From Burkholderia sp. Ac-20365 (GTDB taxonomy: Bacteria; Pseudomonadota; Gammaproteobacteria; Burkholderiales; Burkholderiaceae): a stretch of 64,000 nt of DNA. A program made the position numbers and the translations under genes. The first letter of the stretch is position 1, and each line of letters opens with the position of its first letter. Location: assembly GCF_017104715.1 (NCBI RefSeq), contig NZ_JAAGPI010000008.1:248001-312000 (forward strand), written 5' to 3'. Under the pieces are notes generated by a model. The model was given only the letters and a program-made list of their open reading frames with translations, made no database searches and had not been told where the DNA came from. Positions 17,408-25,835 of this stretch are shown here, piece after piece.

Positions 17408-17983
17408 TTATGCGCGTGCCTTTCTTCCCGCCTTTTTGGCGGCAGTCTTCGGTTTCGCCGCGCCATTCATGCCGGACGCTTTGGCGCCTGCAATCAGGAA
17501 CTTGCTGCGGTCTTTTTCGCCAGCCAGCCATGCGGGTGCAGGGCCACGACCGCTCCACGTAGCGCCCGTATCAGGGTGACGGTACTTTGCCGGTTGCGGT
17601 CCCTTCGGCTGGCCAGTGCCCGTGCCGTGCTTGACAGCCACATGCGTGGCAACGCTTGCCGAGGCGCCTGCCACGAGGAACTTCGAACGGTCTTTGACGC
17701 TCGCGATCCATGCGGGCGCACGGCCATGCCCCGTCCACGTCGCGCCCGTTTTAGGATTCTGATACCTGGCTACGCCTTTCGTCTGCACACCTGCCGACTT
17801 CAACGAAGGACGGCCACGCTTTCTGCGGCCGGAATGCGCGTCGATATCGGCCGTGGTCAGATTGTGCTTTGCCATCAATGCACGAATACTTTCGAGCGCC
17901 GATGCCGACTTCTTGCTCACAATGGCTTCCGCTTGCGCCTGAAGCTTTTTTATCTTTGCCTGGAGTGCTTCGAGTGTAGCCAT
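17408..17983 (-). CDS. H-NS family protein with two DNA-binding domains
   Basis: A 191-residue nucleoid-associated protein. It has an N-terminal coiled-coil oligomerisation region (about 1-45) and a KRGRPS AT-hook-like linker (55-60). Two copies of the H-NS C-terminal domain follow, at about 73-106 (RYQNPKTGATWTGHGRAPAW) and 133-166 (KYRHPDTGATWSGRGPAPAW), each ending in KDRSKFL(V/I)AGA. A lysine/alanine-rich tail ends the protein. Most Burkholderia H-NS proteins are about 100 residues with a single domain, so the second domain is unusual. The ATG at 17983 is the natural start of the coiled coil. It probably silences AT-rich DNA, and may regulate itself through the AT-rich region upstream. 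Confidence 0.88.
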   Translation of the reverse strand: MATLEALQAKIKKLQAQAEAIVSKKSASALESIRALMAKHNLTTADIDAHSGRRKRGRPSLKSAGVQTKGVARYQNPKTGATWTGHGRAPAWIASVKDRSKFLVAGASASVATHVAVKHGTGTGQPKGPQPAKYRHPDTGATWSGRGPAPAWLAGEKDRSKFLIAGAKASGMNGAAKPKTAAKKAGRKARA

Positions 17984-18435
17984 ATTGAAACTCCTGATTG
18001 AAGATACCGGCACTATGCCATGGACCAGTCATATATGGCTAGAGTTCATCTATTACATGAAAAGACAGACGAGACTCATTGCACTGCCTGAGTCTGCGAT
18101 AGACGCCCCAATTGCCAGGATTCCTCTGGAGTACCGTGGATGTCAAATAGCTTGCATCGATGTTGAACGCTCAATTACTCACGCTATCCATAAGACTTTA
18201 AATCCGTCGTCTGAATGCACTGACACGCTAATCGGAAACCACGTAGGTGATTTCCATTGAACGGATCGCCCTTTGTGCATCTCTTCGTTTGCTTGAAAAC
18301 ACATCCGAAAGAACAGGAAATAAATTCACTTTTTATACTTCTTTTTACAGATTGCCTGTACTCACACGCGCCAATCCATTCGCGGAGGCAATCGGTCGAC
18401 CCATACCGCATCACGACTATCATTGGACAGCCAAT
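17984..18435. other. AT-rich intergenic region upstream of the H-NS gene
   Basis: About 450 bp, visibly lower in GC than its neighbours, with many A/T runs. Reading frames in it (for example on + from 17985) lack family resemblance and ribosome binding sites. It likely holds the H-NS gene promoter and is a natural target for H-NS binding. Confidence 0.5.
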
Positions 18436-18477
18436 GAAAAAAAGGCCGGAACCTGTGCATGAACAGGTTCCGGCCTT
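18436..18477 (-). terminator. Rho-independent terminator of the DUF4148 gene
   Basis: A perfect 15-bp stem pairs 18442-18456 with 18463-18477 (AAGGCCGGAACCTGT and its complement) over a 6-nt loop. Read on the minus strand it is followed by a T tract (the A run at 18437-18443 of the plus strand). Confidence 0.92.
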
Positions 18478-18546
18478 GTGCTTTAAACCGAATTGATTCG
18501 AATGGTGGGTGGGCAAAACCCACCCATCGGCATTCGACGCAAACGT

Positions 18547-18858
18547 TTAGTGATGTTTGAACGCAATGCCGTTCGCATCGGCGCGCACGCCAGCCTGCGA
18601 GACGCCATTCGCCGCGCCGCCATACCCGGTTTCATTCGATGAGGCGCCGCTCTGTTGCGCGGCAAGACGCGCTTCAGCAGCCTGAATATGTGTGGGATAG
18701 CTATTGCGATCGTCGAGCGGGCTATACCCGGCGTTATGCAGCTGCACGAGTTCCTCGCGGACCTGCGCGCGCGTCACGGGCTGATTGTTTTGCGCGAACG
18801 CGGCGAGGGGTGCGCTGACGACTGCTGCAACGATAAGGAATTGACCGAGCGATTTCAT
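18547..18858 (-). CDS. DUF4148 domain exported protein
   Basis: A 103-residue secreted protein with a signal peptide (MKSLGQFLIVAAVVSAPLAAFA, cleavage near residue 22). The DUF4148 core follows: VTRAQVREELVQLHNAGYSP, then YPTHIQAAEARL. This family is abundant in Burkholderiaceae and of unknown function, probably periplasmic. It is transcribed alone and closed by a strong terminator. Confidence 0.88.
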   Translation of the reverse strand: MKSLGQFLIVAAVVSAPLAAFAQNNQPVTRAQVREELVQLHNAGYSPLDDRNSYPTHIQAAEARLAAQQSGASSNETGYGGAANGVSQAGVRADANGIAFKHH

Positions 18859-18998
18859 GGCGACTACCTCCGGATCTGTCTATTGGGCTGCTCGAGAACC
18901 TGTGTTCTGCAACCGTTGAACAGAGTGTAGAGTCGCGCCCGCCACGGATAAATACGTGAGCCTCGAATAGATCTTTCAGGGAATCGCTACAATCCGCG

Positions 18999-19039
18999 AA
19001 AAAATACGGGCCGGCGCGCCCCCCGACGCGTCGGCCCGT
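18999..19039 (-). terminator. Rho-independent terminator of the chemosensory-like operon
   Basis: A 13-bp stem, ACGGGCCGGCGCG (19006-19018) with CGCGTCGGCCCGT (19027-19039), has one mismatch and a C-rich loop. On the minus strand it is followed by a T tract (plus-strand A run around 18999-19004), 20 bp after the CheY stop. Confidence 0.88.
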
Positions 19040-19058
19040 CTTTGGCGCAAAACAGCCT

Positions 19059-19424
19059 TCAGCTGGCCAGCTTGCGGAACGTTTCCAGCACTGCGTCGCC
19101 CTTGAACGGCTTCACGATCCAGCCCTTCACGCCCGCCGCCTTGCCGCGTTCCTTCATCGCCGGGCTGCTTTCCGTGGTCAGCATGATGATGTTTACGCTT
19201 GCATTGGCGAGTTCCCCGCGAATCTTTTCCGCCATCGTGAGACCGTCCATGTTCGGCATGTTCACGTCGCTGACCACGAGGCGAATGCCGGGCGACGCCT
19301 TCAGTTTCGCGAGCCCATCCTTGCCATCCACAGCCGTATCGACGTCGAGGCCGTTCTTCCTCAGAAAGCCCGCGACTTCATCGCGCACCGTGCTCGAGTC
19401 GTCCACTACCAGTACTTTTGCCAT
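19059..19424 (-). CDS. CheY-like single-domain response regulator
   Basis: A 121-residue receiver with the full phosphorylation site: acidic D8/D9, phospho-acceptor D53 (VVSDVNMPNMDG), T83 and K105 in KPF. There is no output domain. It is the last gene of an operon with a CheA-like kinase, an MCP-like protein and a CheX-type phosphatase, so it is the expected phospho-target of that kinase. The output partner is unknown; no flagellar or pilus genes are in the window. Confidence 0.88.
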   Translation of the reverse strand: MAKVLVVDDSSTVRDEVAGFLRKNGLDVDTAVDGKDGLAKLKASPGIRLVVSDVNMPNMDGLTMAEKIRGELANASVNIIMLTTESSPAMKERGKAAGVKGWIVKPFKGDAVLETFRKLAS

Positions 19425-19496
19425 TGCTTACCCCGTAGCGCCTATTACGTGGCGCATTGATTGAAAATATTCTTTCCGCGCTGCTTACGCCCGAAC

Positions 19497-20036
19497 TCAG
19501 AAAAGTTCGAGTTCGCCCGAGCTTTCCTCAGCTTCGTTCACGTGCGCGACAAAATCGACGGGCGCGCTTGCACACACGCACAGCGTCGCGCCCAGTTGTA
19601 CGTTTGCGCCGACGCTCAGGCGAAAAGCCGCGAGATAGTCAGGCTTCAATTCCGTCAGGTGCGGCACGCATGCGCCGCTCAACTGATAAGGCGTCGACAT
19701 GCCAAGATCAGGAAAGAACTCGACCATCTTCTGATTGATCGCACCACAGCACAGATTGCCGACTTCCATTAATGCTTCCGACAATGAACGCTCTTCCGAG
19801 TCGCGCAAATAGTAGTCGCGCGTCGCCTTGTCGTCGTCGAAATGCAGTACGAGCAAAAAGCGGAATGTAATCGACGAAATGGTCAGAACGACGATATGGC
19901 TCGCCAGTGCGCAATGTGCCTGCTGCGCGTCGAGCGCAGTGATTTCGCACGCGTCGCCGGAATCGATGGGCAAACGCGTGCACGCGGAATGAAAAAAGAT
20001 CCGCTCGATACTTTCTTTCGCTTGCTGACTGATCAC
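19497..20036 (-). CDS. CheX/CheC-type CheY phosphatase
   Basis: A 179-residue soluble protein. The segment SLSEALMEVGNLCCGAINQ carries the E-x-x-N motif (E91, N94) that in CheC, CheX and FliY inserts into phospho-CheY and speeds dephosphorylation. The second ExxN found in some family members is not obvious. Its start overlaps the stop of the upstream MCP-like gene by four bases (ATGA), and CheY follows 72 bp downstream. Together these suggest a signal-terminating phosphatase for that CheY. The rest of the sequence is divergent, so the family call rests mainly on motif and context. Confidence 0.7.
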   Translation of the reverse strand: MISQQAKESIERIFFHSACTRLPIDSGDACEITALDAQQAHCALASHIVVLTISSITFRFLLVLHFDDDKATRDYYLRDSEERSLSEALMEVGNLCCGAINQKMVEFFPDLGMSTPYQLSGACVPHLTELKPDYLAAFRLSVGANVQLGATLCVCASAPVDFVAHVNEAEESSGELELF

Positions 20037-20773
20037 GTCGTCGCCTGCTCTAACCGGGATTGAATCTGACCGGCAAGCGCCTCGACGCTCGCCAGCGACG
20101 CCGCAATCATCTTGCCGCCCGCCTGAATGTCCTGAAACGTGGCCGTCGTAATGAGGTCGTTGCGGTTCAGACTGTCGTGATAGCTCTTCGACAGTTCCTG
20201 CGAACGCGCTGCGAGCGCACGCACTTCGCTGGCGACAATCGAAAAACCGCGTCCCGCCGTACCCGCACGCGCAGCTTCGATCGACGCGTTCAGCGACACG
20301 ATCAGCACATGCCGCACGATCGACGACAGCTCATTGTTCTTGTTATGCATGTCGTGGTTCTGCGCCATTAGCGAGATCATCTGCTCGTGCCAGCGCTCGA
20401 AGGTGGCCGACAGATGCCGCAGACGGCCCGCTTCTGTCGAAAGACGCGTCGCCTGCTGCAGCCATTCGCCCTTCTGCGCCTGCAGCGCGCTCAGCGCCGC
20501 GCGCGCCTCTTCCGCCGACAGCGACTGCTTCGCGAGATCGTCGCGCAACGTGTCGACGAGTGCATGCAACTCACGCGCCTGCTGTTCGTGCTGGCGTATT
20601 TCCGCGGCGTGACGCTCTTCGGCCTGAGCAAGCAAAGTACTGTGAGATTCGAACGCCGTTTGCTGGCGTGCCGCCGCCCGTTGTTTGTACCACCAACGCT
20701 GCGCGAACACCGCCGCCAGCGCGCCCCACGCGACACCTGCCAATGCTGCCGCAATTACATACTGATCGACCAC
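20033..20773 (-). CDS. Short MCP-like signalling protein without a sensor domain
   Basis: A 246-residue protein: one N-terminal membrane segment (about 5-26), a long coiled coil rich in Q/E/R, then a methyl-accepting-protein core with LNASIEAARAGTAGRGFSIVASEVRALAARS. There is no periplasmic domain and no HAMP. The tip preceding LNA reads SSIVRHVLIVS instead of the usual IAxQTN, so contact with CheA/CheW may differ. It sits 17 bp after the CheA-like gene and overlaps the CheX gene by 4 bp. It is probably a membrane-tethered adaptor of the kinase in the same operon. Confidence 0.8.
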   Translation of the reverse strand: MVDQYVIAAALAGVAWGALAAVFAQRWWYKQRAAARQQTAFESHSTLLAQAEERHAAEIRQHEQQARELHALVDTLRDDLAKQSLSAEEARAALSALQAQKGEWLQQATRLSTEAGRLRHLSATFERWHEQMISLMAQNHDMHNKNNELSSIVRHVLIVSLNASIEAARAGTAGRGFSIVASEVRALAARSQELSKSYHDSLNRNDLITTATFQDIQAGGKMIAASLASVEALAGQIQSRLEQATT

Positions 20774-20790
20774 AACCTGCCCCCGTCGTG

Positions 20791-23181
20791 CTATTCGAAA
20801 TGTGCGTTCGCCTGAATCGAACTCACTGTCTTCGCGGCGTCGTGCATCGACGTGCCGACGCTATCGACCGCGCAGTTCTCCGGCAGATAGACGATCGTCT
20901 GGAACTGGCGGAAGTCTGTGCCTGCGTGATCGTCGGTGAAGCGCAATTCGATGCGGCCGCCTTCGCGATGGATGAAATCGCGCACGGCATCCATGCCCAC
21001 GCCACGTCCCGATACTTCCGTCACGTTCTGCGCAGTCGAGAAGCCTGGACGGAAGATGAACTCTGCCACCGCTTCGTCGCTCAATTGCGAATCGGGCAGC
21101 AGCCAGCCGCGCTCGGCGGCGATGCCGCGAATGCGCGACAGCGCAAGACCACGTCCGTCGTCGCTCAACGTGATCTGCAGGGCACCTTCCGCCACACCCA
21201 CTTCGATATCGATCACGCCTGCTTCCGGCTTGCCGAGCGCCGCACGCTGGGCTGAAGACTCGATGCCGTGATCGACGGAATTGCGCAGCAGGTGCATGAA
21301 CACATTCTTCAGCGTCGTGCCCGCCTGGGTGCGAACGCGATAGCCGTTGTCGTCGATGCGCACGACGGGCGTGGCCTTACCAAGTTCGGCCGCCAGCGAC
21401 GGCAACGAATGCAGCACACCCGCAAGCGCATCTTCGACTTTCTCTGTACCGAGCAGGCGCAAGGTTCTGCGCACCGAATCACGTGCCATCAGCAGATCGC
21501 GCATGTCATCGGGATTGGCCGTGTCGAGCAGACGCAGGCTTTCCTGAATATGCTCGCGATCGACCATCAGATAGCGCTCGGCGCTGCCGACACGGCCCGC
21601 CTTGCGGCGGCCAAGGCTCACTTCGTTGATCGTCGCGTAGTGCTGCAGCGCTTCCTTCACGCGCGCGAGTTCGGCCATCAGTTGCTCCTGATCCCACTCG
21701 TGCGCCGATTCAGGCTGACGCAATGCATCGTAACGCTGCTCGGTTTCGTGCACGACGCTGGTCAGATGCTGGAGACTGTACGTACGCGCATTGCCCTTGA
21801 TCGTGTGCATGTTGCGGAACAGCTCCGCCACAGCCGAGCCGTCCGCCTGTTCATGCTTGCGGATGATGCGTTCGTTTTCGTTGATAAAGCCCGTGGCGCT
21901 CTCAACGAAATGATGGAACTTCTCTTCACTCACCGCGAGAATTTCGCCGATCATTTCAAGGCGGCGCTTCTGCTCGCCCGCTTCGGCGGCAAGCTGTCGC
22001 AACTCGGTGACGTCGCGCACGCACAGCATCAGACGCATGACCGTATCGGTTTCATCGGTGATTGCGGACCAGCTCAGATCGAGCGTTTTCGCGCGGCCAT
22101 CCGGCATGTTGCGCGTCAGTTCGTTGACGAGCAGATGCTGGTTGAACTCGAAATTGATGCTGTCTTCGCCAATACATGCGAATACGGCTGCTTCGACTTG
22201 CGATACGGCATCTGAGCCCAGTTCGCTGTCACTGAACACGAGGTCCATCAATGCACGCCCGGCGATATCCTTCGTTTCGAAGATCTCTTCCAGATAGGCC
22301 GAGTACTCCGAGTGAATCATCGCGCCGTCGACCACGGTCAGAATGCCCTGCTGCATGTTCTGCAACATCGCCTGAATGTCGGCCGTCTTCTGCTTCAGTT
22401 GCGCAGAGCTTTGCTGGATTTTCTCGATCATGCCGTTGAACGCGACGATCGAATGGCCGATCTCATCCATGCGACCTACCGGCACGCGGCGAGTAAAGTC
22501 CTGGCTCGACGCGATCTCACTCATCATTTCCTGCATATGCGACAGCGGCCGCGTGATCTGGCGATACAGCAGCAGGCCAATGGCGATCAGCACGAGAATC
22601 GCTGCACCCGACGCACTGCCGATCGCCGTCGTCGTGGTCGCGAGGCCAGCGTTGAGGGCTTCGATGGCTTCGTCTTTCTGGCGGTTCTTTTCGATACGCA
22701 GCGTTTCGACGATGCCTTCCAGTTCGTCGCGGTACTGCGCGACGTTCGCAAACAGATAGGCCTGGGCAAGATCGTTCTTGCCCTCGGCCTTCATTTTCGC
22801 GGTGTCGTTAATGGCCGAGAAATAATTCGCAAGGCTGTCGCGCGCCTGCGTGACGAGGCCTTCCTGCGCGTGACTCGCGGCTGCTTTCGCCTGCACGTCG
22901 AGTGCCTCGCGCAGTGACTTCTCTTTCGCTGCGAGTTCTTTTTGCGCCTGCTCGACCATGTTTGCATCGGGCGAATAGACGAGCGTCATGGTCGCGAGTT
23001 GCACGTCCTTGACCTGCGACACGAGATCGGCGGAAGCGAGCGCGCTCGGCACGACGCCCTGCGTCACTTGCCGGACGTCGGCGGCGCTGCCGCGAGTCTG
23101 ATAGACGGCGTATCCGCCGATCGCCGATAAGGCGACCAGCATCAACACCACGAGTAGAGTGATGCGGTGACGAATGGTCAT
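20791..23181 (-). CDS. CheA-like membrane histidine kinase (4HB-HAMP-PAS-Hpt-HATPase)
   Basis: A 796-residue membrane kinase. TM1 (about 8-26), a helical periplasmic sensor resembling the four-helix MCP ligand domain, and TM2 (about 190-206) lead to HAMP (207-260). A PAS-like region (about 270-400) follows. An Hpt domain carries the phosphorylatable H459 in NMHTIKG. The CheA-type ATPase has an N box HLLRNSVDHGIE (630-641), G1 DDGRGL (674-679) and G2 SGRGVGMDAV (724-733). The P5/CheW-like domain that couples CheA to receptors is missing; the protein ends soon after the ATPase. Receptor and kinase functions are thus fused in one chain. The ATG at 23181 is chosen just before TM1. It is the first gene of the four-gene operon. 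Confidence 0.85.
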   Translation of the reverse strand: MTIRHRITLLVVLMLVALSAIGGYAVYQTRGSAADVRQVTQGVVPSALASADLVSQVKDVQLATMTLVYSPDANMVEQAQKELAAKEKSLREALDVQAKAAASHAQEGLVTQARDSLANYFSAINDTAKMKAEGKNDLAQAYLFANVAQYRDELEGIVETLRIEKNRQKDEAIEALNAGLATTTTAIGSASGAAILVLIAIGLLLYRQITRPLSHMQEMMSEIASSQDFTRRVPVGRMDEIGHSIVAFNGMIEKIQQSSAQLKQKTADIQAMLQNMQQGILTVVDGAMIHSEYSAYLEEIFETKDIAGRALMDLVFSDSELGSDAVSQVEAAVFACIGEDSINFEFNQHLLVNELTRNMPDGRAKTLDLSWSAITDETDTVMRLMLCVRDVTELRQLAAEAGEQKRRLEMIGEILAVSEEKFHHFVESATGFINENERIIRKHEQADGSAVAELFRNMHTIKGNARTYSLQHLTSVVHETEQRYDALRQPESAHEWDQEQLMAELARVKEALQHYATINEVSLGRRKAGRVGSAERYLMVDREHIQESLRLLDTANPDDMRDLLMARDSVRRTLRLLGTEKVEDALAGVLHSLPSLAAELGKATPVVRIDDNGYRVRTQAGTTLKNVFMHLLRNSVDHGIESSAQRAALGKPEAGVIDIEVGVAEGALQITLSDDGRGLALSRIRGIAAERGWLLPDSQLSDEAVAEFIFRPGFSTAQNVTEVSGRGVGMDAVRDFIHREGGRIELRFTDDHAGTDFRQFQTIVYLPENCAVDSVGTSMHDAAKTVSSIQANAHFE

Positions 23182-23425
23182 GTGGTATTCCCCGTGGTCT
23201 GTCACTGCACAGCGGCAGTGCTGCCCGTTCTGAATTGTCGATTTGACGGGCGACGGGATTATCGTCGGCGGGTCATGACGAAGCTGTGACCGCCACGTAT
23301 TCTTCTGCGGATTGGAAGGCGAAATAGAACATGTATGCAAACAGGGCTAAAGTTTGCAAATTCGCTGCCGTTAACTTCATCGCCTTATTTTCGATGCATT
23401 CGCAACATGTTCTTCAGTTTCACGC

Positions 23426-24328
23426 CTAACCTGTGACAAATGGCTGTGCGGCAGGCTCTTTCGCAGCTGAATTGAGACGCTCGTATTCTGCTATCAATTG
23501 CGCGCCGAACAGCATCAGCGTGGCCAGCGCTTCGAGGCTGAACAACACGACGATGGCCGTCGTCAGCGAGCCATACACGACACTGACCTGCGACAGCGTC
23601 GCGAAGTACCACACCAGCACGCGCCGCGTGATCTCCCACAACACAGCGGCGGCGACCGCGCCGAATAGCGCATGCCAGAGCGTCGTGCGCCCGGCCGGTA
23701 TCACGAGATAGATGGCTGTCAGCACGAAGATCTCGCCAGCAAGACCGAACAGATAAAGCACGATGCGCGTCGCGCCCGTCAGCGATATCGCGTGGCCGAA
23801 CAACACGATGCTGTCGCTGGCAACTGCCTGAAGACCGCTCGATACGAGCGTCACCAGCAATACGCCGATGCCCAATGAAAGACTGAACAGATAAGGCAGG
23901 ATCGCCGAGAACAGAAAATGCCTGCGCCGTATCGCGACGCGATGCACGAAGATGATCGACAGCGCGTTCTCAAGCACCGTAAAGGCGAGCGAACTGAAGA
24001 AGATCATCGTGATGACGAGAAACCAGCCGATCACCGAGCGATGCGCAAGAAAGTTGGACAGTTCCCTGACGATCGCACGCGACTGCCCCGGCGTCAGCCA
24101 TTCGAGCAGACGCGCGAGCGTATCGAGCAACAGCTTTTCGCCGACGAAGTGGCTGAACGCAATCGCAACGAGAATCAGCAGCGGCACGATGGACAGCAAC
24201 GCGTAGTACGCAATCGCGCCCGCGAGCAGCAGCCCCTGGTTCTTGCGAAACGCCTTGACGACCTGCAGCGCGAAGCGCGCAGGATGCATCGCGACGAATT
24301 GCAATGCGCGGTTGTGCGTCCTGTCCAC
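23426..24328 (-). CDS. YihY/BrkB family membrane protein
   Basis: A 300-residue integral membrane protein with about six helices. An N-terminal AFRKNQGLLLAGAIAYYALLSIVPLLIL segment (about 27-54) is diagnostic of YihY/BrkB, with GSLTTAIVVLFSLEALATLMLFGAQLIAEYE near the end. It was once called ribonuclease BN by mistake; its role is unknown, possibly transport or envelope. It lies 244 bp ahead of the chemosensory-like operon on the same strand and is divergent from the sugar ABC operon. Confidence 0.87.
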   Translation of the reverse strand: MDRTHNRALQFVAMHPARFALQVVKAFRKNQGLLLAGAIAYYALLSIVPLLILVAIAFSHFVGEKLLLDTLARLLEWLTPGQSRAIVRELSNFLAHRSVIGWFLVITMIFFSSLAFTVLENALSIIFVHRVAIRRRHFLFSAILPYLFSLSLGIGVLLVTLVSSGLQAVASDSIVLFGHAISLTGATRIVLYLFGLAGEIFVLTAIYLVIPAGRTTLWHALFGAVAAAVLWEITRRVLVWYFATLSQVSVVYGSLTTAIVVLFSLEALATLMLFGAQLIAEYERLNSAAKEPAAQPFVTG

Positions 24329-24772
24329 GTCGAACCTCCGCTCGCGTCAATCATGGCGCCCGGCTCCCGGAATCGATTGAGCAAACGACGGTCCTGATAT
24401 GGATAACCCGCGTGCGCATCCGAGCATTTGCCCATTAAGCGAACAAAAGAACTTAATCGACCGGGCGGCGCACTCCTGATTTACCCCAATTCGAACGGCT
24501 TACAGTATCTTTTCATCTTCGCTCAAAGCCTTATCCAGAAAGGACTTCACTCCCATCGTTCAACCGCGCCCGGTCGCACCGCAGCAAAACCCGGCCTTGA
24601 TTTTTGAGAGGCTCGCTGCTGTACTAACTAAAACAACTTGATTTAGTAAGGCCCGCGTCGCCGGATATCGACTGTCCGGCGAGCGCAGAAAGAAGGCGCG
24701 ATCAGCGCACACCCAGCCGCTGAATCGACTGCTGATCACAACGTCGTTGTTAATCATCTGGAGGAGCGTCCC
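24329..24772. other. Regulatory region upstream of the sugar ABC operon
   Basis: A 444-bp divergent region between the YihY gene and the sugar-binding protein gene. It contains the AT-rich palindrome listed at 24627-24647, and no credible gene. GGAGG around 24761 serves the binding-protein ATG. Confidence 0.55.
24627..24647. promoter_or_regulatory. Candidate operator upstream of the sugar ABC operon
   Basis: A perfect AT-rich inverted repeat, ACTAAA (24627-24632) N9 TTTAGT (24642-24647), lies about 126 bp before the binding-protein ATG. It resembles the AT-rich palindromes used by NagC/XylR-type ROK regulators, and the operon ends with a ROK gene. Confidence 0.45.
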
Positions 24773-25801
24773 ATGAACCCGATTTCCCGCAGGCAACTGC
24801 GCCGCACGTCCCGCACGCAACCCATCATCAAGGGCGTCGCCGCAGCTTGCGTCGCCGCGTCGACGCTATGGTGCGCCGGCGCGAGTCTCGCCGCCGACCA
24901 GCCCGTCGTCGGCCTGATCACGAAGACAGACACCAACCCGTTCTTCGTCAAGATGAAGCAAGGCGCGGAATCCGCCGCGCAGAAAGACGGCGCGAAGCTG
25001 ATCTCCGCGGCCGGCAAGTTCGACGGCGACAACGCGGCGCAAGTCACGGCAATCGAGAACATGATCACGGCGGGCGCGAAGGCCATTCTCATCACGCCGA
25101 GCGACACCAAGGCGATCGTGCCGAGCATCAAGAAAGCACGCGCGGCAGGCGCACTGGTGATCGCGCTCGACACGCCGACCGACCCGCAGGACGCGACCGA
25201 CGCCCTCTTCGCCACCGACAACTTCAAAGCCGGCGTGCTGATCGGCCAGTACGCAAAGGCTGCGCTCGGCGGCAAGCCCGCGAAGATCGCGACGCTCGAT
25301 CTCGCTCCCGGCGTCTCCGTCGGCGTGCTGCGCCATAACGGCTTTCTGCAAGGCTTCGGCGTGAAGGAAGGCGATCCGTCGGTAGTGTGCAGCCAGGACA
25401 CGCGCGGCGATCAGGCGAAGGGTCAGACGGCGATGGAAAACTGCCTGCAGAAGTCACCCGACATCAACGTCGTCTACACGATCAACGAACCTGCTGCAGC
25501 GGGCGCCTATCGCGCGCTGAAGAACGCGGGCAAGGACAAGAGCGTGATGATCGTTTCGATCGACGGTGGCTGTGAAGGCGTGCGCAACGTGAAGGCAGGT
25601 GCCATCGCCGCGACTTCGCAGCAGTATCCGTTGAAGATGGCCGAGCTTGGCGTGCAGGCCGGCGTCGACTACGCGAAGACGGGCAAGAAGGTCTCCGGCT
25701 ATCACGACACGGGCGTCACGCTGATCACCGACAAGCCGCAAGGCGGCGTCGACAGCAAGGATACGAAGTTCGGCCTCGACAACTGTTGGGGCAACAAGTA
25801 A
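24773..25801 (+). CDS. Sugar ABC transporter substrate-binding protein (fructose/ribose type)
   Basis: A 342-residue periplasmic binding protein of the type I (RbsB/FrcB) family. It has a twin-basic-containing signal peptide with cleavage near ASLA-A (residue 40), then VVGLITKTDTNPFFVKMKQGAE, the ITPSDTKAIVPSIKKA region, and the CQDTRGDQAKGQTAMENCLQ and SIDGGCEGVRNVKAG segments. Paired cysteines are probably disulfide-bonded. The sequence most resembles fructose-binding FrcB proteins, but sugar specificity is inference. It is the first gene of a binding protein-permease-ATPase-ROK operon and is followed by two intercistronic hairpins. Confidence 0.87.
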   Translation: MNPISRRQLRRTSRTQPIIKGVAAACVAASTLWCAGASLAADQPVVGLITKTDTNPFFVKMKQGAESAAQKDGAKLISAAGKFDGDNAAQVTAIENMITAGAKAILITPSDTKAIVPSIKKARAAGALVIALDTPTDPQDATDALFATDNFKAGVLIGQYAKAALGGKPAKIATLDLAPGVSVGVLRHNGFLQGFGVKEGDPSVVCSQDTRGDQAKGQTAMENCLQKSPDINVVYTINEPAAAGAYRALKNAGKDKSVMIVSIDGGCEGVRNVKAGAIAATSQQYPLKMAELGVQAGVDYAKTGKKVSGYHDTGVTLITDKPQGGVDSKDTKFGLDNCWGNK

Positions 25802-25835
25802 GCGCGCAACGCATGTATTAACGGAAGGCAGCACA

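Noticed and set aside
17985..18260. Plus-strand frame of 91 codons overlapping the H-NS start
   Set aside because: No ribosome binding site, no recognisable domain, lies in the presumed H-NS promoter region.
23182..23340. 53-codon upstream extension of the CheA-like kinase
   Set aside because: The ATG just before TM1 gives a normal membrane start; the extension is not hydrophobic and has no family match.
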